Shown: in pieces, positions 42,784-54,839 of the stretch
How the letters are laid out: each line of letters begins with the position of its first letter
How positions within the stretch are numbered: position 1 is the first letter of the stretch
NCBI GenBank assembly: GCA_030248195.1
Contig: JASAND010015626.1
Location: 1 to 64,000, forward strand
From: Trissonchulus latispiculum
Taxonomy: Eukaryota; Nematoda; Enoplea; Enoplida; Ironidae
Direction of reading: 5' to 3'
Length of the DNA stretch: 64,000 bases
Notes under the pieces: generated by a model
Seen by the model: only the letters and a program-made list of their open reading frames with translations
Database searches by the model: none
What the model was told of the DNA's origin: nothing
Translations under genes and position numbers: made by a program

Positions 42784-43827
42784 TTACTGCCTAGTGAAGG
42801 AATAAACTTTGTTGCTCAGTGTTGAACACTTCAGCACACTGATAATTCCTTGTCGAATGTCTTTACATTTAGTGAAATATATGATGATATTTACAGCTGA
42901 GTTAGCGCTGACCAGGACCCAGGAAATCGGAGCTACTATCTGAAACACTGTCTTGGACACCTTGCTTCTCAATGCAGATCGAATGAAATTAGGTATTAGA
43001 TCCAAGAAAAAGCTGCAGGCAATTATATAAAACAGTGCTTTGGTCACCTTTCTTTGCTTTTCCTGTTTCTGTTTCAAAACATCACTTAGTACTTTCTTAG
43101 AGCCGGAGCGCAAGAAACAGAGCGCCGCCAGGTAAACGAAAACGCTACTGAGAACTGTAATAGTCTGATACCAGCTTAGGACTTCAGCTATCCACTTAGC
43201 TGCGGAAGAGCTCCCGAAACATAATTTGGACATTTCAGGCTTTCTCGGTATCATGTAGCCTGTCGCGTAGACAGCGGCGGTGAACATTGCTGATAGCAAA
43301 TATGCTACGATGCTAGCGGTGATAAGCTTTTTCATGGATAACGTCGCGTAGAGAATGATGCTTATGCAGGCAACCAATCGATCCAGCGAAATAAATAATG
43401 AAAATGTGGGAACCAATGTGGAACTGAAGATGAAACAGAAAAGATAGGCTTCTTGTAAACAATCCCAATAGGAAATTATAGTGTGTGTCAGTTCATTTCT
43501 TATAAGATAGCTTCTTTTCAAGCCGGATGTAAGCTGTCCAATGCCCCAAATGAAATCGGCGATGGCAAGACTAACTGGTAAACAGTACTCTTTTCTATGC
43601 AATCTTTGATCAGAAGAAATGCTTACAATGATTAAGCCATTACCCAGAATTTGAATGATTCCTATGGCTGCGTAAACCACGTATATTGCAATCGAAACAT
43701 CTCCGTCCCAAGTAATAAACATTTCTGATGTAAGATTATTCATGCTGTAAGCAATTACCAAACACTTACTAAAAAGTGTTGATATAGAGATGATTAATAA
43801 ATTAATGATTACTGAAAAATAAAACAT
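42784..43827 (-). CDS. srsx-like rhodopsin-family receptor, intact copy
   Basis: Single-exon frame of 347 codons; by homology to the paralogue at 54840-55818 the true start may be Met29 (43741-43743, MNNLTSEM). Class A hallmarks: G-N at 62-63 in helix 1, LAIAD at 87-91 in helix 2, Cys123 and Cys203 as a likely extracellular disulphide, D-R-L at 149-151 in place of DRY, F-x2-A-C-S-F...D-L-I-P (267-279) in helix 6, and N-S-x2-N-I-x2-Y (309-317), where Ile replaces Pro of NPxxY. A Cys near the C terminus could be palmitoylated. The pattern is closest to nematode srsx-type receptors as I remember them. The ligand is unknown. Confidence 0.85.
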   Translation of the reverse strand: MFYFSVIINLLIISISTLFSKCLVIAYSMNNLTSEMFITWDGDVSIAIYVVYAAIGIIQILGNGLIIVSISSDQRLHRKEYCLPVSLAIADFIWGIGQLTSGLKRSYLIRNELTHTIISYWDCLQEAYLFCFIFSSTLVPTFSLFISLDRLVACISIILYATLSMKKLITASIVAYLLSAMFTAAVYATGYMIPRKPEMSKLCFGSSSAAKWIAEVLSWYQTITVLSSVFVYLAALCFLRSGSKKVLSDVLKQKQEKQRKVTKALFYIIACSFFLDLIPNFIRSALRSKVSKTVFQIVAPISWVLVSANSAVNIIIYFTKCKDIRQGIISVLKCSTLSNKVYSFTRQ

Positions 43828-43995
43828 CGATTCAAACTATCCAAATTGTTATCTTAGACTTCCTCACACCATTTTCTCCTCAACGTTTCCCCAAATCATA
43901 ATCATGAAACTGACAACTGTACAAACACCCTTAAAAAGCGGAAGCTTCGAACAGTAGATAGAGTAGTGGTCTTACTTGATGTTAATTGTTAATTC

Positions 43996-45816
43996 TAAAG
44001 TTGGGACCGGTTCCAATTTTCAAAACCGGTTCCGGTTCCGGTTCTAGAGTACCGGTTCCGGTTCTAGCTTTCGGTTCCCGGTTCCAAGTACAAAATTCGT
44101 AGTTACATTTTAACATTATTTAATATTGGATGCAGGCCCCGAGCAAGGGTTAAACAATCAAAATTATAAAGCAATACTGCAAAACAATTGGAATAGGTAA
44201 TTCGATACTAACCAACGGGTCAAACCTTTTTGTTTACTTAGAATTTTAAAGTTTTTGCCTTATACCTTGAATTTGCTCCATTACAAATGCTGTTACTATA
44301 TGCACAACATACACTAAAACTTGTAAAAAATTAAAACTTTAGTATGGTCGAGCAAATTGTTTCGATAATTCACGGTGAGATTCTACTGTGCAGCTAAATT
44401 CAACAGACAGCGCCTTCTGAACAGAATCTTGTATATAAACTGCACAACGTTTCAGTAAAACGTACTGAGAATTGAGATATACTGGAGCTTAATTTTTTAT
44501 TTCTTTAAAAAGAGTACAGTGTCAGAAGCAAATAATTTCCAAAACATTTAAATGCATTTAAAATATTTAAAAGCTGAAAGCCAAATTGGAAAGAAGAACA
44601 TATATATTAAAGTTATATTTAACGGGGAAATGTACAGTCGCTTGATTATACAAAATAGCTAACGGATACTTCTACATGCTGTTCCATTATTTGAACTTTG
44701 ATTGACTTTCGTCTCCGTTGCCGATAGCTTAAAAATTAGAAAATAAGTACTCAACTTTCGAAGTTTTCTACTCCTCTAAAATTTACTATTTTTTAAAAAA
44801 ATGTTGCTTAAATCTTGCGTGCTGACAACACCACCTTCCATGTACCAATTTTTGAGAAGATATACTCAATTTCCGACTACATCCCATCGAGCTCTCATCT
44901 TTTCTATGAGGTTAATATTCAAATATGTAAGCTGGTTAATGTTTTCATTCGGCGATGTATCGTTCACGTCTGAACGAAAGTGCCCGTCTTTCATCAATTA
45001 CAATTGGAATTTTAGAACAGATAATTTCAAAAATCCGTGTTAATTAATTTAGAGACATTTTCACAACTGCATTTTGTGATACACACAAAATTACTTAACA
45101 AAATTTGAAAAATCAGAAGCATGAAAACAAAAAATTACGAAATTCCTTCCGGAACAAAGGAAGTAGAAATTTCCCTTACAATACATGTTCCCAATTTTTC
45201 AAGTATGTTTAACATTTAATTTTTGTCTTAACAGACGGGATAATGTCACTAGAGTTGATTCAAAGAAACATTTGAAATTTCTCTTAATTCTATGCCTCGG
45301 CTTCAGTGAAACCTGAAACGTGCCTCGATCGCCTGAAAAGGGGAAGCGGTGAGTTTGTGTCACCTTCAGTGGAAGCTGAAGCTGTCGTTTTCAGTTTAGG
45401 GTCTGAATTTATTCTATGGAGTGTCAGCTTCAGTTTCAGTTCCAATAATTGTACCTTCATTTCACGTTTAGTTTGAAACTCTTAATTATTATCAGTCTCA
45501 TCCTACATATTTCGCCTTCAGGCCTAAATTTGTTTAGTTTCAGTTCAAACTAGATTTTTAGTTTCAATTTCAGTCACTAGTTTGAAAAAGACAATATGAA
45601 TGGCAACAGTGAACGGCAACCACAAAAACAAAAGCCAGCTTTTGCAAATTTAAACTCCTGCAAAAAAATTAGTTCAAGTCCATTTTTAAGAGTGGAACCG
45701 GCCGGTTCCAAATCCTACCGGTTCCGGTTCCGGTTCTAAAATTCCTTCCGGTTCGGTTCCGGTTCCGGTTCCGGTTCCGGCTCCAACCGGTTCTAGTGGA
45801 ACCGGTCCCAACTCTA
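43996..45816. mobile_element. Non-autonomous hAT element with GGTTCC subterminal repeats, 1821 bp
   Basis: The eight-base duplication GTTAATTC (43988-43995 and 45817-45824) flanks inverted ends TAAAGTTGGGACCGGTTCC and TAGAGTTGGGACCGGTTCC. Both ends carry arrays of CCGGTTCCGGTTCCGG, the probable transposase-binding repeats. The interior (44100-45690) has no transposase and no recognised gene. Confidence 0.9.
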
Positions 45817-45878
45817 GTTAATTCATTCTCAACTTAACATTATCCCGAATAACGCCTGTCCAAGGACCATTATAATGT

Positions 45879-46538
45879 AGGTTGTGAAATAGCTTAGTTC
45901 AAATTTGCTGTGCTGTAACCGAGTTGTGAAGCACATTGCGCACTCTGCTCCACAACTGCATTTGTGAAGCACGCTGTACCGTGCTTTACAACCAAAATTT
46001 GTAGCTGCTCACTGCTGCGACTGACAATGCGCGCACGTTCAGCTGCCTTTTATACCCAAAAGAATGCAAATCAGTATGCAAATTAGGTATCTGTGAACAC
46101 TATTAGAAACAACCAAACGACAAATGAATCAATATTTTAGTAACTGTTTCAAACCAACCATACATGGTCCAGAATGGAATCGTTATCAAACATGGCTGAA
46201 GAAAACGTTCTGCACATACTCACGGATGCAAAAGCTAAGCACGCCAAGTCTAATTCAAATTCCCGTAATTTTAAATTTGAACTAAGCTATTTCACAACTA
46301 AGTTGTTGCACAATTTCTCGCGCACCATCTAATTTACGGACACGCCAAGCAAAACTGCAAGGGGTTGTGAAATCCGAGTGTTTAGGAAAGCTTAGCACTC
46401 GAATTCTTTTGTGGTACAAGCTTTCACGAAACACTCGGGTTTGTAATGCACTCGATTCGCTCGTGCATCACAACCCCTCGCAGTTTCGCTTAGCGTGCCC
46501 GTAAATCAGCTAGTGCACTCTATGTTGTGCAACAACCT
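45879..46538 (-). repeat. Dispersed repeat family A, copy 2
   Basis: Inverted relative to copy 1 (263-1016) and sharing both ends and the palindromic section. The middle differs: here it carries a TATA/initiator pair (46020-46054) where copy 1 has a tRNA-like sequence. It lies 55 bp from the hAT target duplication. Confidence 0.65.
46020..46054 (-). promoter_or_regulatory. TATA box plus TCAGT initiator inside repeat family A
   Basis: On the minus strand TATAAAAG (46047-46054) is followed by TCAGT (46020-46024), with 32 bases from the TATA T to the initiator A: textbook core-promoter spacing. Transcription would run out of the repeat toward 45879. No open frame follows within the repeat. Confidence 0.5.
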
Positions 46539-46828
46539 ATACTAGGAAGACTACTTGCAAACCTGTCTGACTGCTTGTACTAGTTATAAAAGAATTACAC
46601 CATTAAGCGTGTATATCATGTGTATTTTAAACAATGTTACACCATTCTAAAGGAATCATGCAAGTCAACACGCGTACATGTGCGTCGACGCAAGTATGTA
46701 AGCGTCTGCATGAGAGCGTGAGTGTATGAGTCCTCTGCAATGTGATTTCAAAGTTCTAATACGACAACCTACAAACGGACGCGTTGACGCGGGTCTACGC
46801 GCATCGGCAACGCGAGTTCACAACTATG

Positions 46829-47066
46829 AGATCACCCTTAGATTCCCTATCAGCCTTCCCAAAATAATGATCGTCATAATGTTCTCATGGGGGCAATGTG
46901 CAAATTCTACTCAATTCAAACAACATTTTTAAAGCTCGTATGTCATCAATGGAAACAATTAATAACTACCGACTGAAAGCTATTGTATTGTTAATGTACC
47001 AATTGAGAGTTGATCGCACGTTGGGGCTTTTTGGGAGGGCTGATAGGGAATCTAAAGGTGATTGCG
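46829..47066. repeat. Foldback element of about 240 bp
   Basis: The left arm (46831-46864, TTAGATTCCCTATCAGCC followed by TTCCCAAAA) is mirrored by the right arm (about 47029-47066, ending GGCTGATAGGGAATCTAAAG). It is non-coding, with unclear target duplications. Confidence 0.65.
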
Positions 47067-47959
47067 CATAATTCTGCTAGTACTGTAAGCATTTTATTGA
47101 GCTAGCGATTGCATAGTTGAGAAGGTTTTCAGTGTAGATTTTATTTGCAGGTCTGAATTTATTGCTTTAACGCAATCCACTAGTTTCAATTTCAATTGAA
47201 GGCTGTACCCAAAATTCACTAACCCCTTATTCACTAACCTGTAAAGATTTTGCCACTTCCCTATCTCAGTAACCATAGGAGACCGTATGGGCACGAATAT
47301 TGTATAATTCGTGAACAATCAGAATTATTCGTTCATTTCAGAATTTGAATCATTTTTTAACAGAAAATTCAGGCAAGCTGTCGTACATCTGGGATTCTTT
47401 AGTAACATTTGACTGAACCTACAGAAATAATATATGTTGAATGTGTGAGTTGAGTTGAGCCCCACCAATCAACAAAAGTCTTTGATTCAACCGTGTAGCA
47501 GTAGGAGATGATGGACTGCAAAAGGTTAATAGTTTTCCATTGCCTTTAGTAGATTGTAGGCCTGCTGCAGGGTTAGCAAGAGTTTTCTATAGTTGGGGCA
47601 TGTGAGCAAAAGAGTGCTGCCCATCTAGTCTGAATAATGAAAAATAGAGACAATTAGAATATTGAACCTGAAGGTTGGAATATTCTGTGGACGGCATAGT
47701 GATGTCGATATCAGGATTCATTAATTTTTACAAAATCTGATATTACTAATTTGAAAAAATTAAATTTTGAAAATGTTTTGCTGTAAAATTCTTTCATAGA
47801 TAATTAACAGACGTCTAGTCTTAGCGAATGTGTGCCAAATATGATTAGCAATCGAGAGTAAAGTGGTCCTAACATTTTGAAGCAGGTTTCACTATTATTT
47901 GCCTAAATCACGGTGCTTAGATTCTTATTGTAAGTGATAGAGGAGGTATACATTGACTG
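47067..47959. other. Spacer; no gene seen
   Basis: AT-rich sequence with no recognised features. Confidence 0.4.
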
Positions 47960-47962
47960 TTA

Positions 47963-49471
47963 TGGGTATGTCACATTATAAGTCGCAGGTAGTGCAGAAG
48001 GTTTCTGAAAAAGTTTAAAAATTTGTCTCGAAAGATAACATTTGTCTCGAAAGTTTGTCTCGAAAGTTTCATAAAGTTTCATTTTAGCCGCCCTCCAGCC
48101 GTGTGGAGCCGTCGCTTTAATGTCCCGATCCCCCCCCCCTTTTACAACTGCCAATATAATTGATTTTTGCTGGCTGCTAGGTTTTAGCTTAAGACTGCCA
48201 TTTGGCATCATGATTGACGACTATGTCCCTATCTGGACAAAATTACTAGACTGTTTATCTTGTCTGCATCAAAAGGAATTGGTCTTCAAAATTGAAGTTT
48301 CGCCAAAAACTTACAATTTTTTAAGTAACGAAAGATAATTTTTATTGTGGTGAAAGCTGTAATGGTGTAATTTGGCATATACAGAGGCCCTATGAGTGTG
48401 CTCATTTGTGCCAAATGGTAAGAAATTCTGCCGACTGAAAAAATTTTTGTGTCAACCTGAATCAAATCAAAAATGTCAAAATGTCTATTTTGGGCACCGG
48501 TACCCCCCACCAGTACTCCCAAACTCAAGAAAAATTTGCAATTAAAACTTTTGAGACGTTTAAAATCAGCGTGGTCTAAGCTATGCCACATCAAATTTGA
48601 GCTAGATTAGTGAAGGTTTGCAAGTTCTTATGCTGTGGGAAGCCTTTACACGGGATCCGACACACTGTTTCAGGTTTCACTTCAATTCAGGGTATTGGGC
48701 ACGACTTCCGCCAAAACTGCTTATAACAGTCGCATTTTAATTTCGATCGATTTATTTATTTAATTTTTAATTTTTTATTTAATTTATAATTTATTTATTT
48801 ATTTATTTATCGATTTAAAGTCGATCCAAGTCCCATTTTAATGTCTAAGTTGTCGAGACTAGCACTCTCTATTGTGTGACTTTCTTTCTTCCTCAAAAAT
48901 AATGGTCACTGTCGCCCTTATATACTCAGTTTGTGTTACCAGCGTATCAAGTAATAACCTGTAGAGTAGACCTGTAAACCAGTGAAAACTACAGGTTTTT
49001 TGTACTGAATACTAGTCTGACTTGTATTCCATTCTACCAAAATATATCCGGTAAAATCTGCCAACGATGTACAGCAGAAGTTACCAGATAACCTATATTT
49101 TCTACAAAAGCTTTTCTATTTATCATCTACAAAAGAGATTTCTGTAGTTTCTACTGGATCATTTCTAAGAGTGTTCTGAGACATTTCAAATTTTCGGGAC
49201 AACTTTTGAGAAATTTACAACCTTCGAGAAAACTTTCGATACTTTCAGTTTTCGATACATTTTCTAAACTTTCGAGACATTGTTGTCCCGAAATAGTTTT
49301 GCATGTCTCGAAATATTTTCAAAATGTCTCGAAATATTTTGGATATGTCTAGAAATATTTTCAAAATGCCTCGAAATATTTTAAAAATGCCTCTCGAAAT
49401 ATGTCTAGACAAATTAACCATTTTCTCAGAAACCTTCTGCCCTACTTGCGACTTATAATGTGACATACCCA
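47963..49471. mobile_element. PIF/Harbinger-like non-autonomous element, 1509 bp
   Basis: Inverted ends begin TGGGTATGTCACATTATAAG and continue for about 45 bp (CGCARGTAGKGCAGAAGG), with TTA on both sides (47960-47962 and 49472-49474). Near both ends are repeated TGTCTCGAAA motifs, more numerous on the right (about 49250-49410). A short (ATTT)n tract lies at about 48757-48812. No transposase is encoded. Confidence 0.75.
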
Positions 49472-49474
49472 TTA

Positions 49475-50855
49475 CACTTTGTGGGGCCAGTCTGCACGTT
49501 TCGGAAAATGGCACCCATCATTAAAGAAGTGAAGATCATCGTTCCGATGGATACACTTCTAATGCGTAAATTAACAGCTCTGTAGACAGACATATTTGTT
49601 TAAAGTGAATACATAACGAGACAATCAGGAAGGAAATAACAGAAACTGTGAATTAGAGCAAACTTTTTAAAAATATTAAGAAAACTCTAAACAATATCAA
49701 AATTCTTGGAATATACCGCTATATCATGACTGTACACAATAAACTGAGCGGAATAAACTGTGGAAGTGGTAAGCAGGTAAAGAATTGTTTTTAATTCGAT
49801 AATTTTGCCGTTAATTTTTACCTGATCTCATATCTGTTGTCATCTGATCGCACTCTATAGTAACCTGGTTTTTTGCTTTAAACACTTACTTTTTGCTCAC
49901 AACTGCTGATCAGATAAACTGGCTTCCAATTTTATTATAGTCCATAAACATCAAAGAGTGTTATTGGCATAGAAAAATCTGCATGTTAAAAATACGCAGC
50001 TTTAAAAATAAAAATCTGTAACAATGGCTTACATGCTTTCATGCTTTTTCTGTAATGCTGTGTGCGGTATGCTAAAGCTGTCCCCAGATCAATTTTAAAT
50101 GACCTGCTGCGCTGAGGTACAATTTGAAAGACGCAGGCAGCCAAGACTGCAACAGCATCCTAATTGGCATGAATTAGTATTGCATTATTTTGGAGTTATT
50201 CAATGTCGTAGTCTGTCTGTATCCCGTTAGACATCCATCCAAAATTTATTATGCAATTGCACTAAGTCAAATTTTGTGCCACCAACCCATTCTATCAACA
50301 TGTAGTAGGAAAATGCGACAGTAATATTACATACTTTGATGTAATGGTGCGTTTTTGTATTCCGGAAAGGTTCCGCGGTTCACAAGGGTAGAAGTTTATA
50401 ACTTTACAGCGTGTAACAAAGCAAGATAATACAAATAAGGGCTTAGAAATTTGTGACTTTAAAATTTGAATATTCAATAATTAGATTATTCGCTAATTTT
50501 GAATAATACGACTAATTAGAATCATTCAAATAGTATCTCGTGCATTAGTAAGAAACATTCAAATATCTGTTTACTATTTGTGTCTATGCTTACATATAAC
50601 GCACTGATCAGCTACTTGATCATTTTTGACAGTAGTACTTTCACAAAAACTGTTTTACTCAGCTATAGTTATTTCATTAAGCATCACATGATTTAATTTC
50701 ATAGGTAGACCGAGGTGTTAAAATACCAGCTATTTTGTGACTATCGACTATGGCAACTATCTAATTGTTTTTAATAACTCTCGTGTTGGTCCACAAGTCA
50801 ACATGAAATCAAGTTCTTAAGCATTTATCAATTAGCGTGCGTGAACTACTCACGT
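49475..50855. other. Spacer; no gene seen
   Basis: AT-rich DNA without recognised coding or RNA features. Confidence 0.4.
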
Positions 50856-51042
50856 GGGTTCACGTAGTGAAAGTCATGTACATTGGCACACGAATTCCGA
50901 CAAAGCTTGATGAGATTTTGCCTCCGTAGCTCAGTCGGCAGAGCGTTTGCCTAGTGCGCAAAAAGTTGTGCGTTCGAGTTCCATCGGATTGCCGAATTTT
51001 TCGTGCCTTCGGTGGTACATGACTTTCTTCTTCTTTCTCATT
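50856..51042 (+). repeat. tRNA-Thr-related SINE, copy 1
   Basis: The unit runs from CACGTAGTGAAAGTCATGTA through a tRNA-like core to GGTGGTACATGACTTTC. It is repeated in inverted orientation at 51324-51510, with a partial third copy ending near 51618. Its outer sequences GAAAGTCATGTAC and GTACATGACTTTC are themselves inverted, so the tRNA-like core sits in a palindromic frame. Confidence 0.65.
50920..50992 (+). pseudogene. tRNA-Thr(AGU)-like pseudogene
   Basis: Same 5' two-thirds as the tRNA at 51374-51445 (acceptor GCCTCCG, A box TAGCTCAGTCGG, anticodon arm TTTGC-CTAGTGC-GCAAA). The T stem is broken (GTGCG against TCCAT) and the 3' acceptor strand is degraded (CGGATTG). Probably not functional. 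Confidence 0.7.
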
Positions 51043-51323
51043 TACCAATTAGCAAACTAAAGAATCTTCTCAAAAGTAGAAACGTTCTTTTAGCGGTTTG
51101 CAACGTTTTCTCCTAACTTTTCTGCAGGTGCTCTAGCGCTTGGAAACAAAGATTCTTTAAAGTGAATACAGTATGCTGTGAATAGGTCATGCTGTGTAGT
51201 TCTGCTTGTACAGTAAGCTGTGCACTAAATAGATATGAAGAAGCTACTGAAGCTAAGTTAGGCTTCTGTAAATTTTGTGGGGAGGAACTCACTTAATGAC
51301 TCTTCTTACGCTTGGTTAGTCTT

Positions 51324-51618
51324 TAATGAGAAAGAAAAAAAGTCATGTACCACCGAAGGTCCGAAAAATTCGGACCTCCGGTGGGACTCGAACCCACGAC
51401 ATTTTGCGCACTAGGCAAACGCTCTGCCGACTGAGCTACGGAGGCACAGTCTCATCAAGCTTTGTCGGAACTCGTGTACCAATGTACATGACTTTCACTA
51501 CGTGAACCCATGCAAGTAGAAACAAAGTGGAGGAAGAGCAAGCTCAAGGGCCGTCGCACTTGTTCTACAGATATAAATGAGAAAGAAGAAGAAAGTCATG
51601 TACCACCGAAGGTCCGAA
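51324..51618 (-). repeat. tRNA-Thr-bearing SINE inserted in the hAT left arm
   Basis: The insertion splits the left arm after GGTTAGTCTT; the uninterrupted right arm gives the empty site. Both ends of the insert carry the same AT-rich tail and GTCATGTACCACCGAAGG, so it is one complete unit plus a repeated partial unit. It contains the intact tRNA cloverleaf at 51374-51445. Confidence 0.65.
51374..51445 (-). tRNA. tRNA-Thr, anticodon AGU
   Basis: A complete 72-nt cloverleaf on the minus strand: acceptor GCCTCCG/CGGAGGT, D stem GCTC/GAGC, anticodon stem TTTGC/GCAAA with loop CTAGTGC (anticodon AGT), variable loop ATGTC, T stem GTGGG/CCCAC with loop TTCGAGT. A box and B box are intact. There is no intron. 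Because it is embedded in a repeated unit with a damaged copy nearby, it may be a SINE head rather than the host's working gene; the perfect stems argue that it could still be functional. Confidence 0.65.
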
Positions 51619-52473
51619 AAGTGGCACCCAACTGGGTAGGTTGAACACTGACTGCAGAAGAGTCACTGAGAGAGGTCACTTTTTAATGACCTTTGCATTG
51701 CTCTCCCCACAAATTTTACATCTTTCATATTAGGCGTTTAGTAGTTTAAACTAAAAAATGGCATAATTGTCAGTCGCTCTCACGAAATTCGTTAGAAATT
51801 AAATAGAATACAAGAGAAAATAAAAGCAGAAGTATACTTAAACGCGAACCGGAAACCAGGTTTTCTCGGCAGACTTGATTAGCATAAGTGTGGAAATATT
51901 AAAGTATTTATTAGTTTTGTCGCAATGTTCTGAATCCAACTGTTTGAAATTAATATCATTTTGAATTGATTTTAGGTTTAATCCTTTTAAACTTAATTTC
52001 CATTCAACTTTATACATGAATATTAATCTGTCAGCTGAATTCCAGTGGAACTTACTCTTCTTACCGTTTTCAGATTTTTAATTTCCTAAACGCCTAATAT
52101 GAAAGATGTAAAATTTGTGGGGAGAGCAATGCAAAGGTTATAAAGAAGTGACCTCTCTCAGTGACTCTTCTGCAGTCAGTGTTCAACCTACCCAGTTGGG
52201 TGCCACTTGAAGACTAATCAAACGTAAAAAGAGTCATTAAGTGAGTTCCTCCCCACAAAATTTACAGAAGCCCTAAGTTAAACCAAACGAAAAGTCAGCA
52301 CAAATCAAACGTTTTGACAGGTTGGACGTATGGTCGTTTTCTCAAGCGTTTTATCGTTACTAATTTTGAAGATGTTTCTAATCATTTTATAGAAGTTTGT
52401 ATCTGCTACGTCAACTGGTCATTATTATAGTTCCTGGGTGCCGTATTTTACTGTGTGTAACTTCTCCATATCA

Positions 52474-52511
<38 letters not shown>
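52474..52511 (+). repeat. Uninterrupted run of 38 G
   Basis: A pure G homopolymer in AT-rich DNA, able to form G-quadruplexes and prone to length error in sequencing. The true length may differ. Confidence 0.9.
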
Positions 52512-52512
<1 letters not shown>

Positions 52513-53531
52513 AATTTGTGGCAGTCTTGTATGTAAGCTTTTGTGTGTGACTCATGATTGGTCGTATTTAGCACTCGGAAGACTTGCAATCGTACCACCT
52601 TAGTCTCTAGTCAAGCTTCGGACCTTTAAACTAGGGATTTGATAGAGGACAAATTTAAGTTCAAGCGGACAAGACCAAAATCAATACGTTCGTTTGTCTA
52701 GCAACATATATATTAACTGATGAAAATTGGCTGTTTTTGCTGAAGCCTATTTTCAGCAACAAATATTGACTTTGTCACCAAGCACCGACTGAAGCAAAAA
52801 GATAGGAACCCCCTGTAGACTGCTTTCTATTCAGACGCTTTTATCAAAAACTTATTACCCTATATTTTCTGAGGCCTTGCACTAATACAATCCTTCGCCT
52901 AAAAATACAAATACGAACCTTTGGCTTTTTTATTCACAATACGAAATGCATGATCTATAATGCATGATATATGATACAAACCTTCGTCGCTGAGAAAGGG
53001 ACATGGTCACATGGAGTAAATGCATCATATTGAGTGACAAAACTGAAAGCTGCAAAAATTATTATAAGAGAGCCTATCTCTCCCAGAACAGATAATTGAT
53101 AGGTTAACGGAAAGCGAAACCGAATTTCACATAAATCGCCTATAGTGCACAGTTTGTTAAAATTTTCAAAGCTAATTTAGGAACAAAATAAAATGACTGC
53201 CTGCATTAACTATTGGTACTTTAGCAGACGGCTATGCTGAGATGTTAAATGCTGAGATTATTCTAGGACAGTGACAACGGAGAGAAGTGAGGATTGCATA
53301 CAACCAAGGCAATATCCAAACAACAACAACAACATCTTAGTAAGTCAGTCAGTGAGAATCCCACCCACGACGCATAGCTTGAGCCCTACGACTCTTTTGA
53401 AACAGGTTAGACTTGTATTATGTTGACTTGCAACGGAAATACCGATTGCGAAATTTGATGAGACGTCTGAATTTTATCAGATGAAATCTTAGATGTTAGA
53501 ATTTCAGTGATAGAAAGCGTGCATAAATTAG
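52512..53531. other. Spacer; no gene seen
   Basis: AT-rich DNA with short unconvincing frames only. Confidence 0.4.
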
Positions 53532-53670
53532 TATACTTTGTATCACGATTTTTTGTGCATTCACATATATGTACGTTCATCGTGCGCGAAGCGCACGAGT
53601 GTCGCGCACGAGTTCTTTCCGCTCGATGAATCTACAAAACTGTGAATGCAAAAACCGTGCTACAAAGTAC
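53532..53670. repeat. Foldback element with nested hairpins
   Basis: The left arm (TACTTTGTATCACG, TGCATTCAC) is mirrored by the right arm (GTGAATGCA, CGTGCTACAAAGTA). The loop contains further CGTGCGCGAAGCGCACG hairpins. Confidence 0.7.
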
Positions 53671-53816
53671 TTGTATAACGAATAAGGCACAACACCTTTG
53701 TCACACGGTCAAAACCTTTAAAATAAAAAAATATTAATTTTACTGAGATAACCTGAGTTTTACTGAGTACCCCGACTAACCTAGTTTTCGTTCCAAAAAT
53801 ATGTACATCGTGATTA

Positions 53817-54162
53817 GGAACCATGTCAAAAATAAGGAGAAAATTCATCGTGTATACGAAAGGTTAACACGATATAATACGTGCAGAAATCGTGTAAGTG
53901 ACGTCTGCTTCTAACGTTTTTTTAAACTTTTTCTGAAGGATCCATCCAACAAGTCTGTGCTATTAAGCAGAACTAAAAAGCTTTTATACAGAATTGCTGT
54001 ACAGTTTGAAAGATTACAGCTGCCGGAATGAATAATACAAAAGCAGCAGTAAAAAGAGGTAACATAAAAACAATCGTGTTAAAATCGTGTATATTTTTCA
54101 GGAAACGTGTAAAATTAGTATGAAATAAAGCGAGTACACGATTTTATTTTTGACATGGTTCC
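53817..54162. mobile_element. PIF/Harbinger-like MITE, 346 bp
   Basis: Perfect inverted ends GGAACCATGTCAAAAATAA, flanked by TTA on both sides (53814-53816 and 54163-54165). Internal TCGTGTA motifs repeat near both ends. Non-coding. The same end sequence with one change occurs at 62108, beside the capsid-gene cluster. Confidence 0.75.
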
Positions 54163-54165
54163 TTA

Positions 54166-54839
54166 AAAGCCATTAAAATGCAATAATATAATTTTTGTCG
54201 AGACGAGATCACATACCTATATTACGTAATCTCCGTGATATAACTCATTTGTAGCACGGTGCATGTCAGAGCGTGCTCTCATTTATATGTAGGAACCAAT
54301 CTTCAGTAGAAAAAATAGTATGAGTTATACAAGTAACATTATGCTACTAGGCATGTTCTCTGCTATCAGAGCACAAACTTTTCTCTGCAATCTAATGGCT
54401 GAATCAACAAATCAGGTAGAAACTGAGCACACTTTATATTTACGTGCTCAAAACACATTCACTGTTGGCATCATTTATGCATAAGAGGTCAAGTTTTACT
54501 GTTCACTAGGATCTCATTCTGGGAGCAGTTAGCGTGCAGACCATTGGTTTTGCTAGATAGTTTTCGCAAGATATATAACAGTGATCACGCTCAAGTACAG
54601 ACTTCTCTACCATGTATTCTTGGCGATAGTAAGTAACGAACACATCACACGGATGGAGACTTAGAAACTCAGCGACATCCAATCAATTGTTGTTATAGAT
54701 ACATGTGAGGTGCTTTCTTCTGAACACCTAGTCAAAACTTTGGTTAATTTGTTCTTTTATTTTAGTAAAATCTGGATTAGCACATAATAAAACATTAAAT
54801 CTGATGGTCTTTATGTGATTGTCAGTAATCAGTAGATCT
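54166..54839. other. Spacer; no gene seen
   Basis: No recognised features between the MITE and the receptor pseudogene. Confidence 0.4.

Larger units (their letters stand above)
51261..52272. mobile_element. hAT element, 1012 bp, with a SINE nested in its left arm
   Basis: The eight-base duplication CTAAGTTA (51253-51260 and 52273-52280) flanks inverted ends GGCTTCTGTAAATTTTGTGG. The arms are long: the left arm resumes after the SINE insertion at AAGTGGCACCCAACTGGG (51619) and continues to about 51736; the right arm covers about 52085-52272. The unique core (51737-52084) encodes nothing recognisable. Confidence 0.85.
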
